From a virus: a DNA stretch of 23,560 bases. Numbering within the stretch: position 1 is the first letter of the stretch; each line of letters begins with the position of its first letter. The translations under genes and the position numbers were made by a program. The DNA lies in the IMG/VR virus record IMGVR_UViG_3300025087_000299, positions 1-23,560 of that record. The stretch is one strand, 5' to 3'. Of this stretch, positions 8,211-16,308 are shown in pieces. The notes under the pieces are model-generated. The model worked only from the letters and a program-made list of their open reading frames with translations, searched no databases and had not been told where the DNA came from.

Positions 8211-8803
8211 TATTCCGCCTTTGTACTCCGCTTGCGTTTCGGCTTTTCTTCTTTTTCTTTATCTGCTAAGACAGCAGTCAAAGAAGATTCCTCAAGAGCT
8301 TTTAACAAAGATCGACTTTGAGTTGTGACTGTTTCCAAATCTTCTGGAGATAATGCCGAAAACTTATCTAAAGCGTCAAATAGTTTAGCAGACAAACTAT
8401 CTATGACATTACCAATAGATTTTTCTAGTCTAATCTCCTCTTCTTTCGCTGAAACAGCATCCGAAAGCCGACTTCTGAAGTCATAATAGTTTTCGACATT
8501 CTTTTCAATATAACTCCAAAAATCATAAGCATCAAAATCATCAACTTCTAAAGAGTCTACATCAATGTTTGTGCATAGGTCGGCAATACTCATCATCAAA
8601 TTTAATTCAGCGCCAAGAAAATCTCTCGATGTTCCCTCAATTTCAATTGCGTGATTTTCAAAAGAGGTTTCCAGGTATTTAGTTATTAGAGCGCCTTGCT
8701 CAGTATAACTAAGATATGGCTTCATAATAACTGATTGACCACCTATGATGACGATTCTGTTTTCTAACTTCTTTTTAAGAACTACCTTCTCAATATTTTC
8801 CAT
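8210..8803 (-). CDS. Probable tail assembly chaperone
   Basis: This 197-aa acidic, mostly helical protein ends in a Lys/Glu-rich tail (EKEEKPKRKRSTKAE). Position after the tail-tube genes and before the tape measure, with a small gene overlapping its stop in the -1 frame, matches the tail chaperone slot (gpG/gpT-like) of siphoviruses. The start is ATG 8803 with GAGGAAAC upstream; the reading from 8845 lies inside the upstream gene. The segment MKPYLSYTEQGALITKYLE looks structured; the rest is low in recognisable motifs. I could not find a convincing slippery heptamer at its end. Function is from synteny. Confidence 0.55.
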   Translation of the reverse strand: MENIEKVVLKKKLENRIVIIGGQSVIMKPYLSYTEQGALITKYLETSFENHAIEIEGTSRDFLGAELNLMMSIADLCTNIDVDSLEVDDFDAYDFWSYIEKNVENYYDFRSRLSDAVSAKEEEIRLEKSIGNVIDSLSAKLFDALDKFSALSPEDLETVTTQSRSLLKALEESSLTAVLADKEKEEKPKRKRSTKAE

Positions 8804-8810
8804 GTTTCCT

Positions 8811-9071
8811 CTAGTAAAGAATAACTTCTCCAACTTTATAAGCAACGCCTTTTTCTCTTGGAATCCAAGTCAAAGTTCCACCATCATTTCTAACGAAGAT
8901 AGAATTTACTCTGACAGCGTGAACCACGCCCGTCCTTTTAGATTGAGGCTTTTTTTCTTCAACAACCATCTCGACAACCATGCCTGAATATTCTTCTTCT
9001 GTTTCATCTGAAAAAATATCCTCAACAAGTTCATCAATTGGCTCTAATTCTGATTTCTTTTTTCTAGGCAT
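8811..9071 (-). CDS. Small acidic protein of unknown function
   Basis: This 86-aa protein has a basic start (MPRKKK), a strongly acidic first half (ELVEDIFSDETEEEY) and a compact C-terminal half with beta-rich sequence (RVNSIFVRNDGGTLTWIPRE). The ribosome binding site AAGGAG lies six bases upstream of the ATG, and the stop lies eight bases before the next start, so it belongs to the tail operon. I do not recognise the family. It may be a small accessory to the tube-like protein encoded just upstream. Confidence 0.6.
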   Translation of the reverse strand: MPRKKKSELEPIDELVEDIFSDETEEEYSGMVVEMVVEEKKPQSKRTGVVHAVRVNSIFVRNDGGTLTWIPREKGVAYKVGEVILY

Positions 9072-9083
9072 ACAAGACTCCTT

Positions 9084-10334
9084 TTATGTTATAGTTGCTA
9101 CAACCACATCTGTCATTTCTCTTCGGTTTATAACTCTTGCTCTTATGCCACTATTCCCAACAGAAATTCCAGTTACCAAACCAGACGAATTCACCGTAGC
9201 AGAAGGTGGATTATCTGAGGTAAATTCAATATCTGAAATTGGCGGACTAAATGCCGCACCAGTATTTGGAATCGCTTTTACAACCAATTGTTTCGTTGAT
9301 CCTGAAGCAAGAGAAAAGTCGCCGTTGGCAATATATATTCCTGAAATTTCATCGTACCAATTTCTAAACGGAATCGTTTCTTTTATTGTTCCGTAGATTG
9401 AATAGTATCCAACTCCGGATTCATATGTATCATAAGACAAGGCTCTAGCTTCTATGTCTGTACTAGAAACTCCATCTGGCGACATAGTTAAAATAAAATT
9501 TCCAGAAAGAATTGCTTTTAATTTCTCTACTTGAATTTTACCAAATTCATTATAAGTTCTATCTCCAATTGCTAAAGTTGCCTCTAAAACTAAATAAACT
9601 TCCATAGGATCAATTTCACCATCTATGGTGATTACTTCTGCCGTTGAAACGTTTGTTAGATATAAAACGTCAACAACACTTCCTTCGGTTGCAGTAGAAG
9701 TAAATTGATTTCCAGTAAACAATGATCTTTCAAAGGTTCCGTTTGGTAAAGTTATCCAAGCATAACCATTTGCAATGGGTGTTTTTGAAACTTCACCGAT
9801 TCCGCCCGCCTCAATTACAACTCTCTCATCCTCATAAATGTCACTTCCAGTTTCTATATCTTTTCCTGTAGTTGCAGATATCATAGCCAAATTAAATTGA
9901 CTATCTTCAATAGTGATTGTTAAATCTGGTTCTGAGAAGTAGACAAACTCTGTTGGAGCGCCTCTATCACCATAAACATCGGTAACAGATAAAGAGAGTT
10001 CAATTCCGGTATCCATCATGGTTTTCCCTGATAAGACAAGATTTCCGCTAGAATCATAAGCGTAAACATCAGCGACAGAAATCAAAAATTTCTTATAGGG
10101 TTTGATTGGTGAAAATGGTTGATATGAATATTCTACTATTAATTTAGAAGATGTTATTCTCGGATATGGAATTGGTGGAATTTCATATTCCAACATCAAT
10201 TTTGTTGCAGTCGATCTCCTATAGGTGAGAGTATTCGTGTATTCTACTTCGGCTTTAGTAGACGTTGATCTTCTATAAGTCGTAGACTGCGAATATTCAA
10301 CATTTGTCTTAGTCGCAGTAGAACGTCTAGCCAT
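9084..10334 (-). CDS. Second tail-tube-like protein with N-terminal repeats and Ig-like domain
   Basis: Residues ~80-416 of this 416-aa protein align end to end with the tube-like protein at 11423-12460 (KKFLISVADVYAYD against KKFLVSVANVFGYD; TIEDSQFNLAMIS against AVNDAQFNLDFLA), so the two are paralogues. The C-terminal ~75 residues are a Big_2-type Ig-like domain (SATVNSSGLVTGISVG). Residues 3-69 are about four repeats of 18-19 residues. Its ATG shares a base with the LamG-like gene's stop. Codon use is AT-rich, unlike its paralogue, which suggests lower expression. Likely a minor tail component such as a tail-terminus or tip variant of the tube, or a decoration; the exact role is unknown. 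Confidence 0.75.
   Translation of the reverse strand: MARRSTATKTNVEYSQSTTYRRSTSTKAEVEYTNTLTYRRSTATKLMLEYEIPPIPYPRITSSKLIVEYSYQPFSPIKPYKKFLISVADVYAYDSSGNLVLSGKTMMDTGIELSLSVTDVYGDRGAPTEFVYFSEPDLTITIEDSQFNLAMISATTGKDIETGSDIYEDERVVIEAGGIGEVSKTPIANGYAWITLPNGTFERSLFTGNQFTSTATEGSVVDVLYLTNVSTAEVITIDGEIDPMEVYLVLEATLAIGDRTYNEFGKIQVEKLKAILSGNFILTMSPDGVSSTDIEARALSYDTYESGVGYYSIYGTIKETIPFRNWYDEISGIYIANGDFSLASGSTKQLVVKAIPNTGAAFSPPISDIEFTSDNPPSATVNSSGLVTGISVGNSGIRARVINRREMTDVVVATIT
10128..10328 (-). repeat. Four tandem 18-19 residue protein repeats (RRSTATKxxVEY)
   Basis: The N-terminus of the second tube-like protein contains RRSTATKTNVEY (3-14), RRSTSTKAEVEY (21-32), RRSTATKLMLEY (39-50) and a diverged PRITSSKLIVEY (58-69), with period 18, 18 and 19 residues. 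Each unit looks like one short beta segment. Similar ARxTxxxVEV-type ends close many phage LamG-like proteins, which suggests a link with the upstream gene. Confidence 0.85.
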
Positions 10335-11359
10335 TATACCACTTCCTCACCTATTTGCAGAGCATCAATATCGGCTTCAACCCAAGCGACTGCTGTTGCT
10401 GGATTTACTGTGTGGTCTGTGCCAACTACAGCGGTGTAAGCCGCTCCCAAAGAAATATCTGAAGAAGCATAAACAGTTCCGCCAGTTTTTAAAATCAGTT
10501 TCATAAGATCGCCAACAGCGCCAGTAGATTTTGCCCTAGATTCCACAAAGACTCTGCGAATTGTCTTTCCCGTTCCAGAATAATCAGCAATAGTATATAA
10601 GTCTTGATGACCAGCAGTTGTTCCTTCAACGTAACTCGTATCCCCATCGGGAGGAGTTTCATCTACATACGAATAATTATCAACACTTGTGGCATTAGAG
10701 TTTGTGAGTTGACTAACATCTCCGTTTCCGTCTGGGTCAATCGCAATAACATAGCCGTCATTACACCAAGAATTGTCGGAACCTCCAGTCGTATCGTTTA
10801 ACGCAAGGTCATCGAGATACATAAATTCAAAAGAACCAGCGGGAGTTAAGAATGATAGGTTATCAAAATCTGCGTCTGCCCCCGGCTTAGTGTCAACATT
10901 CTCTGCTGTAATTGCGGCAGTTCCATCGATTTTTACATCAAACACACCTGTTGTATCGTGAATATTTAGATAAATTTCAATCAGATGCCAAGTATTGTCT
11001 AATAGAGGAATAGATGAGGTTCCCAAAAGATTAGCAGCATCTCCCCGATATGCCTTCAATAGATTGACAGATTCGTCGTATCTCAAGGAATCTATAACCG
11101 TTGAGCCTTTTCTAAACTTCAAAATTGTATTCTCGCCCCCACCAGGAGCGATGTTCAAGCCAAAACGAAGGTATCCGGCGCTGATAGCGGAATCTAACAG
11201 TCTAACCATTTCGCCAGAGTTTGCACCGCTTGAGTTGGAGGTATATGAATAATTTCCGGTTCTTTTGACAACAGAACTAACATCGGCTGTTCCGCTCGTT
11301 CCGCCATTCCAAAATAACATATCTCCAAATTCAGCACCATCGGTAAATATTCTTGCCAT
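10334..11359 (-). CDS. LamG / concanavalin A-like phage structural protein
   Basis: This 341-aa protein opens MARIFTDGAEFGDMLFWNGG, a start common in phage structural proteins with a LamG/ConA-like jelly-roll. The jelly-roll covers roughly residues 1-195 (SGYLRFGLNIA-like strands, NTWHLIEIYLNI, FDVKIDGT, FMYLDDLALND). A second beta-rich domain fills 200-341. LamG-type folds often bind carbohydrate, so host-surface binding or virion decoration is likely. The ribosome binding site is GGAGG four bases from the ATG. The gene lies between the two tube-like genes, and its stop overlaps the next start. The abrupt EEVV end, followed at once by repeats of the kind that usually finish such proteins, hints at a split or frameshift-linked gene. 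Confidence 0.75.
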   Translation of the reverse strand: MARIFTDGAEFGDMLFWNGGTSGTADVSSVVKRTGNYSYTSNSSGANSGEMVRLLDSAISAGYLRFGLNIAPGGGENTILKFRKGSTVIDSLRYDESVNLLKAYRGDAANLLGTSSIPLLDNTWHLIEIYLNIHDTTGVFDVKIDGTAAITAENVDTKPGADADFDNLSFLTPAGSFEFMYLDDLALNDTTGGSDNSWCNDGYVIAIDPDGNGDVSQLTNSNATSVDNYSYVDETPPDGDTSYVEGTTAGHQDLYTIADYSGTGKTIRRVFVESRAKSTGAVGDLMKLILKTGGTVYASSDISLGAAYTAVVGTDHTVNPATAVAWVEADIDALQIGEEVV

Positions 11360-11381
11360 TTTACCTCCAATTATTGAAAGG

Positions 11382-11411
11382 TAGAGAGTACCTATTTCTA
11401 GGTACTCTCTA
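11382..11411 (-). other. 13-bp hairpin with GAAA loop after the tube-like gene
   Basis: The RNA forms a perfect 13-bp stem UAGAGAGUACCUA / UAGGUACUCUCUA closed by GAAA, a GNRA tetraloop on the transcribed strand. It starts 11 bases after the stop at 11423. No real U-tract follows (CCUUUCAAU), so it is more likely an RNA-stability or processing element, or a leaky terminator, than a classical terminator. Confidence 0.75.
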
Positions 11412-11422
11412 TAATAAAAAAC

Positions 11423-12460
11423 TTAACTGACGGTTACAATAACGTTGGCATCAATTGTTGCCACCGCAGTAATTGAAGCCTTCACCGTTGTCGTTCCAGC
11501 GGCAACAGTTGTCACAAGGCCCGCAGCGTCAACCGTAGCAGCGCCAACGGTGGACGAAGCGAAAGTCAAGTCTGCAACTGGGGGAAGGAAAGCCGCTCCA
11601 CTAGACGGAATCGCCCAAACCTGCAACAGTCTGGTGTCGGGATGAGTCAAAGCAAAGTCTCCCCCGGAAATAGCCAGAGCGATCACGTTATCATACCAAT
11701 TGGCGGTATCCAAAATTTCGATAATCTTAGCAAGATAAGGAGCGTTGGTGCAAGCCCCAGTTGTGGTTTCCTCGTAGGCTAAAGCTCTAGCGTTCAACGG
11801 AGTTGAGGCAACACCATCGGCGGTCATGCTCATCGAAAAAGCCCCAGTCATGGTGGCCTTCGGGACAATGATCTGAACCTTACCAATAACGTTGGCAGTT
11901 TCATCAGCGGAGGCCAACTGAGCCTCCATGACCAAGTAAACAATGCTCGGAATAATATTGGAAGGAATTGTCAGACTACGGGAAGCCGCATCTAGTGCAT
12001 AATAACGAACACAAACGGTTTCGCTGGCATGACCGGAAACGGCAAAGTGAGTTGTGGCGCTGAAGGTAACTTTCTGAGTGGTTCCATCACCAAAAGCGAC
12101 CCAACCATAAACCGAAGTAAATGGGGTTGCAATCGGAGTCCCAGTAACATCGCCCTCTGAACCAGCGTCCAAAACAACAGTTTCCTCAGTCCAGATGTTA
12201 TTGCTGGTTGCAACAGCAGAGCCAACATTTTTAGCCAAGAAGTCCAGGTTGAACTGAGCATCATTGACCGCAATGGTCATGTCGGCCCCATTGTAATACA
12301 CATATTGAAGCTGATTGCCCCGCCCACCACGAACATCAGTCGCGTTTAGAGCGGTTTCAATCGAAGAATCCAATAGAGTTTTACCAACAAAGACCAAATC
12401 GCCGTTCTCCTGATCGTAGCCAAAAACATTAGCTACAGAGACAAGAAATTTCTTTGTCAT
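11423..12460 (-). CDS. Tail-tube-like major tail protein with C-terminal Ig-like domain
   Basis: The first ~265 residues of this 345-aa protein are beta-rich and shared with the paralogue at 9084-10334. The last ~75 form a Big_2-type Ig-like domain (ATVDAAGLVTTVAAGTTTVKA). C-terminal Ig-like domains on major tail proteins are known in several siphoviruses. GC-richer codons match those of the capsid gene, it has a strong ribosome binding site (AGGAGGTTTAAAAT), and a stable hairpin follows the stop; all fit a very abundant virion protein. Location before the chaperone and tape measure supports a tube role. Identification is by position and composition; no sheath protein was found. Confidence 0.75.
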   Translation of the reverse strand: MTKKFLVSVANVFGYDQENGDLVFVGKTLLDSSIETALNATDVRGGRGNQLQYVYYNGADMTIAVNDAQFNLDFLAKNVGSAVATSNNIWTEETVVLDAGSEGDVTGTPIATPFTSVYGWVAFGDGTTQKVTFSATTHFAVSGHASETVCVRYYALDAASRSLTIPSNIIPSIVYLVMEAQLASADETANVIGKVQIIVPKATMTGAFSMSMTADGVASTPLNARALAYEETTTGACTNAPYLAKIIEILDTANWYDNVIALAISGGDFALTHPDTRLLQVWAIPSSGAAFLPPVADLTFASSTVGAATVDAAGLVTTVAAGTTTVKASITAVATIDANVIVTVS

Positions 12461-12480
12461 ATTTTAAACCTCCTAAAGAT

Positions 12481-13266
12481 TTATTTTAGTTTGTCCGATA
12501 GACTAATCTTATTTTTCACAGTTTCAGATTCAATCAAAGCACCACCAAAGCGATCTTTTTTTAAATCAGATAACCAGTGTTTAATAATTGATTTGTCTTT
12601 AAACTCAACCATTCCTGACAAAGAAGCTGTCAGGTAGATTTTATAATGCAATAAATGATCTGATCTTTGTATTACCATTCCGTATTTACGAATAGTCAGA
12701 TCATAAATTTGTTCTAGCGGCCATCCAGTATAAATACTAACGGCCACTATTTGCTCTTCTAAGGGAGCAATTCTCGTTTTGTTTAACCTTTGACGAATAC
12801 GATTTGCTTCTTCAATGCTATCTCGAAGTTCCTTTTGAATAGACTCATCTGGTAAATCAAGATCGTTTTGTTCAGCAATGATCATTTTTATTTCTTCAAA
12901 ATCTGAAGAATCGTACTTCTGATCACCAATCAGAATATATGGTTTTCCTTTTTCATCTCTGCGATAGCGTTGTACGCTTTTATTCATGTCACTAAAACTT
13001 TCATCATCTTTTAATACCATTTCTAAAAGACGATCAAGCCATAAAATGTAAGGCTTATTTTCCATATCTGTTTCAGTTTCATGAAATAACCATTCAAGAT
13101 AAGTCATTGTAATGATTTTGAAATCAGGAATGGAGTTTTTGTCTAAAACAAGTACATTGGCGAAGTAATGAAAAAGAAGGTAATCTCTCATTCTAACTGG
13201 ATATAGTTTTAGATTACGATAAGGAACAGGATCGTCAAAGATATAATAGTTGTCATATTTTGACAT
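12481..13266 (-). CDS. Phage structural or assembly protein of unknown function
   Basis: This 261-aa protein is hydrophilic and mostly helical, with a motif-poor N-terminus (MSKYDNYYIFDDPVPYRNLK), an acidic middle, and a C-terminal region (IYTGWPLEQIYDLTIRKYGM) that recalls small helical domains in phage chaperone-like proteins. The start follows the upstream stop after three bases, with TAGGATGA as the ribosome binding site. It directly precedes the tube-like gene. A tail assembly or tail-terminator function is possible; I do not recognise the family. Confidence 0.6.
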   Translation of the reverse strand: MSKYDNYYIFDDPVPYRNLKLYPVRMRDYLLFHYFANVLVLDKNSIPDFKIITMTYLEWLFHETETDMENKPYILWLDRLLEMVLKDDESFSDMNKSVQRYRRDEKGKPYILIGDQKYDSSDFEEIKMIIAEQNDLDLPDESIQKELRDSIEEANRIRQRLNKTRIAPLEEQIVAVSIYTGWPLEQIYDLTIRKYGMVIQRSDHLLHYKIYLTASLSGMVEFKDKSIIKHWLSDLKKDRFGGALIESETVKNKISLSDKLK

Positions 13267-13269
13267 TTG

Positions 13270-13824
13270 TCATCCTACGTTTGTTGTGAAGTACGTGATA
13301 TAGCCCGGTGTCGGAACTGTACCCGAAGGCGTTGTAAAGTCGCCCTGATCTCTTAAATAGTCAAAGTATAAAACACCAAGCCCATCGATGTTCGTTCCGT
13401 TGAATACCTCAATCAACTTTTGAGTGATCATCCCAATTCTAGTCTTATAGTTTGAAAGGGTGTTTACCTTATAATGAGCATATGTTTCCATCCCCATAAT
13501 TACCGAACCAGTAGTTCTATTTCTTGGAACAATTTTATAGGGAGAAATACGCAAAATGCACTCTTCTCTTGTAAACACGGAATCATTTCTGGTATCCATG
13601 AAAACGCGATAGAGAGATGAATCTTCTTGACCGGAATAAATTAAAGATGTTTTTTCCTCATAGGTAAGATTTGGAATATTCCAAGCATCTGCGGTTGTAT
13701 CTTTTAAAAGTTTCCAAATTAATTCATCGGATTCTAAAATTTTTACAATGCAGTTATAAGAAAAATCCGCAAATCTATAAAACTTATTATAAGCAAAATC
13801 GGGAGAGTTAAAGTTTTGCGTCAT
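13270..13824 (-). CDS. Probable head-tail connector / neck protein
   Basis: This 184-aa protein starts five bases after the stop of the upstream Ig-domain gene and ends three bases before the next start. It is Tyr- and Asn-rich, with a helical N-terminus (DFSYNCIVKILESDELIWKL) and a mixed core containing ILRISPYKIVPRNRTTG, like a beta-rich neck or tail-completion protein. Order (capsid, connector, this, tube) supports head closure or tail terminator. No diagnostic motif is visible. Confidence 0.55.
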   Translation of the reverse strand: MTQNFNSPDFAYNKFYRFADFSYNCIVKILESDELIWKLLKDTTADAWNIPNLTYEEKTSLIYSGQEDSSLYRVFMDTRNDSVFTREECILRISPYKIVPRNRTTGSVIMGMETYAHYKVNTLSNYKTRIGMITQKLIEVFNGTNIDGLGVLYFDYLRDQGDFTTPSGTVPTPGYITYFTTNVG

Positions 13825-13829
13825 CTATA

Positions 13830-15116
13830 TCACCACATCCCTTTCAGATATACTCTAAACGTTCTACTTAAAGGCCCGGTTGTTGTGCCAGTTACTTCTA
13901 AGTAATCAGTCAAGAATCTTTCCACATTTTCAACAGTGAAAGCATTGCCCAAAGTTGTATAAACATAGTGATCATACGGGATACTTCTTGCATCAAGAGT
14001 AAACACAAAAGCATCGGCTTGTAAAACACCATTTTCGTATAGTCCAACAGTAAAGGTTGTAGTTTTACCTTCCAAAACATAATTCACGTTCGGATTAATC
14101 AAAATTTCAGACTCAACAACTGGAGCCGATTGAACAGTAACAGTGATATCTTCATAGACATCTGTGTTATTTTCAAGAGTTGCTCTTACGGTACAAGTAC
14201 CAACTGCAACAGCAGTCAACAATCCTGTGCTGCTAACTGTGGCAACATCTTCATCGTCGCTAGCCCAAATAATTGTTCTAGGGGCAACTTGATTATTTAC
14301 CGTAACTGTAGCATGGAATTGTCTGGTTAAACCTGTTTGAATAGTCAATGGGTCTTCTTCTACTGATATGTCGTAAGTGTATTGAACAATGTCTGCAATA
14401 CCATTGGTTAGATCATCTGTATCAGGATTGACGTAGTTTGCCATCATACTTAAACGTAAAAGACCGGCAGATAAATTATCTTCGGTCTGCATGTTGTTAT
14501 AGTTGTTTACGCCACCACCTAAGACTCTAAAAGCATTCCAGTTATTGGCGTTACCAAACAAAAACCTTTGATTTGGTCTAACTCTATTGGATTTTGTGTT
14601 CCACTGACAGAGAACTTCCAACTGAGCAGCAGGAGCCACTAAAGCAGTACCAGCAGTAGCGAAGTCACGATTTTCTTTGATCAGATAATCAATCGAACAG
14701 GGAACTTCAAAATAACCCCCATCTGGATCAGTCCATCGTAGAACGTTATTGCAGCGTTTTACCACGCAGGAAGCAGCCAAGTTTTTGTGAATGTCTGCAT
14801 TGATTACCACCCAATAGTTTTCATCAAAGTAATACATATACCCTGGGCCAGTAGCGTGATCAATGTCTTTAAACATTATCTTTCGGTAATCATCACCCAG
14901 TTTATCGCCCGTTTCGTTGTTAATAACGTGGGTTATAACTCTAACTTCAGATTCATACCAAACATCACCGGCATAGGGCAATTCTTCTTGGATAGTCCAA
15001 ACGTCTGAAGCATTTGTAAACTGGCGATTTAGAGTTTCCTGAAAAAGATCAACATATTTGTCTTTTTGGCTTTTACCAATCATAGGCATTTGGGCTTTTA
15101 AATATGTGTAAGCCAT
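13830..15116 (-). CDS. Head-tail interface protein with Ig-like domains
   Basis: Residues ~1-240 of this 428-aa protein are a phage-specific domain (MIGKSQKDKYVDLFQETLN; NADIHKNLAASCVVKRCNNVLRW), which I associate with head-closure or neck proteins of Gram-positive phages. Residues ~250-330 are a Big_2 Ig-like domain (DEDVATVSSTGLLTAVAVGT), and ~335-428 look like a second Ig-like domain. Ig-like domains on connector proteins could be displayed on the virion neck and touch host surface sugars. The ribosome binding site GGGAG overlaps the upstream gene's stop region. The role is inferred from order and composition. Confidence 0.65.
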   Translation of the reverse strand: MAYTYLKAQMPMIGKSQKDKYVDLFQETLNRQFTNASDVWTIQEELPYAGDVWYESEVRVITHVINNETGDKLGDDYRKIMFKDIDHATGPGYMYYFDENYWVVINADIHKNLAASCVVKRCNNVLRWTDPDGGYFEVPCSIDYLIKENRDFATAGTALVAPAAQLEVLCQWNTKSNRVRPNQRFLFGNANNWNAFRVLGGGVNNYNNMQTEDNLSAGLLRLSMMANYVNPDTDDLTNGIADIVQYTYDISVEEDPLTIQTGLTRQFHATVTVNNQVAPRTIIWASDDEDVATVSSTGLLTAVAVGTCTVRATLENNTDVYEDITVTVQSAPVVESEILINPNVNYVLEGKTTTFTVGLYENGVLQADAFVFTLDARSIPYDHYVYTTLGNAFTVENVERFLTDYLEVTGTTTGPLSRTFRVYLKGMW

Positions 15117-15118
15117 AT

Positions 15119-15586
15119 TTAACTCCCTGTGTAGCCATTGAATGATTGATTAATCCATAGACTCCAATCTTGATTACGATATGAATAATCGTTTAGTATC
15201 TGTGAAAGATTTTCTTTGACAGTCATTAGGTAGGCTGATTTTTCTTTTAAGTTGTTGGCCTCACTATGGATGGAAAAATCTTTGTCGCGGATGTGTATGG
15301 ACATCTGCGTAATATCTTGTACTTCTTTATTCAGCCAATATTTTACCATTAGTTGAGCCAAGATAACTTGATTTTCTAATGTCAGAGTATCGGTGAAGTT
15401 TTTTGTAGTACCATCATACACTAAAGACTGAGTACAAATTGGAGTAAATTCTACAATTGCAAAGTTTAGGAAACTAGTTAGATAGACCGTAAAATCAGTT
15501 TCACTGCTTTGATATAATGCTGTAAGACGATAATCGTCAATTTGTGTCATAAAGAGGTCAATTACGTCTGTTATATTCACTGCCAT
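15119..15586 (-). CDS. Probable head-tail adaptor protein
   Basis: This 155-aa, mainly helical protein lies just after the capsid block. The N-terminus (MAVNITDVIDLFMTQIDDYRL) and the segment LENQVILAQLMVKYWLNKEV resemble the small helical adaptor proteins that sit under the portal (SPP1 gp15-like). It has a strong ribosome binding site (AGGAGGTCTATAA) and ends three bases before the next ATG. The family call is tentative. Confidence 0.6.
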   Translation of the reverse strand: MAVNITDVIDLFMTQIDDYRLTALYQSSETDFTVYLTSFLNFAIVEFTPICTQSLVYDGTTKNFTDTLTLENQVILAQLMVKYWLNKEVQDITQMSIHIRDKDFSIHSEANNLKEKSAYLMTVKENLSQILNDYSYRNQDWSLWINQSFNGYTGS

Positions 15587-15622
15587 TTATAGACCTCCTT
15601 TTTTTAAGTTTTAGTTTTTAAA

Positions 15623-16231
15623 TTATGCCGCCAGATTTGCATATTCTTTTGATTCTTCTGCCTTAGCAACCAAATCAATTTTTGCAATCCTAGAAATTTG
15701 AGCAACAATATTTAAGTCCACGTCTTCGTTTTTCGTGATTCTTTCAACAATCATGTCGTTGATGATTTCTTTTTGACGATCATTTGCAGACTTATAGAGT
15801 TCCACTAAATCCTGCGATTTGCCTACTCCGAAAATGATGCTCTCCATTTTATCTTTAGTCAAAAGAGTTGCATAGAGATCGTCTAGGCCGTGAAGCCTAA
15901 TGATTCTTCTGTCCAAAATAAAAAATAACCCGCGAGTAAGAAAGTGCTGTTGATTTTCTATGATGTCAGCGACTTCTTTGTAGATAATTCTTTTTACTTC
16001 ACCAAATTTTGTGAATGTGTATTTTTTTCCCTTTCCAAAACCTTCAGTTGAAAGATTGAGGCGATCATTTGTCAGACTCATAATTTGAACATAGTCTTCA
16101 GGCTTGACGGAGTCATTTTCATTTTTTGGCAGCGGAGTTCCAGAGAATTGAGCCAAAAGAGATTCTAATTGTGAAACTCTTTCTTTTAATTCGTCGTATT
16201 CCGCTTCTTTTGTAACCGATTTAGTGTTCAT
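15623..16231 (-). CDS. Coiled-coil protein next to the capsid gene
   Basis: This 202-aa protein starts with a coiled coil (about residues 8-30, DELKERVSQLESLLAQF), followed by a charged helical domain (KYTFTKFGEVKRIIYKEVAD) and a C-terminal helical part. The start is ATG 16231, with AGAGGAGAAA directly upstream; the in-frame GTG at 16285 lies inside a hairpin that follows the capsid gene and is rejected. Position and codon use place it in the head module. It might be a capsid-assembly or internal head protein; the family is not recognised. Confidence 0.65.
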   Translation of the reverse strand: MNTKSVTKEAEYDELKERVSQLESLLAQFSGTPLPKNENDSVKPEDYVQIMSLTNDRLNLSTEGFGKGKKYTFTKFGEVKRIIYKEVADIIENQQHFLTRGLFFILDRRIIRLHGLDDLYATLLTKDKMESIIFGVGKSQDLVELYKSANDRQKEIINDMIVERITKNEDVDLNIVAQISRIAKIDLVAKAEESKEYANLAA

Positions 16232-16259
16232 TTTCTCCTCTAATTGTTGAATATATTTT

Positions 16260-16287
16260 GAGTGAGGGTATATTTCAACCCTCACTC
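16260..16287 (-). other. 10-bp hairpin after the capsid gene
   Basis: GAGUGAGGGU (16287-16278) pairs perfectly with ACCCUCACUC (16269-16260), with an 8-nt loop. It begins about 21 bases after the capsid stop. An A/U-rich but not U-only sequence follows (AAAAUAUAUUC). It may protect the 3' end of the decoration-capsid mRNA, or cause partial termination before the lower-abundance connector genes. Confidence 0.75.
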
Positions 16288-16308
16288 GTAAAATATTGTA
16301 ATTTTAAA

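Noticed and set aside
16232-16285. N-terminal extension of the coiled-coil protein starting at a GTG at 16285
   Set aside because: The extension is encoded by the hairpin after the capsid gene and lacks its own ribosome binding site; ATG 16231 has AGAGGAG.
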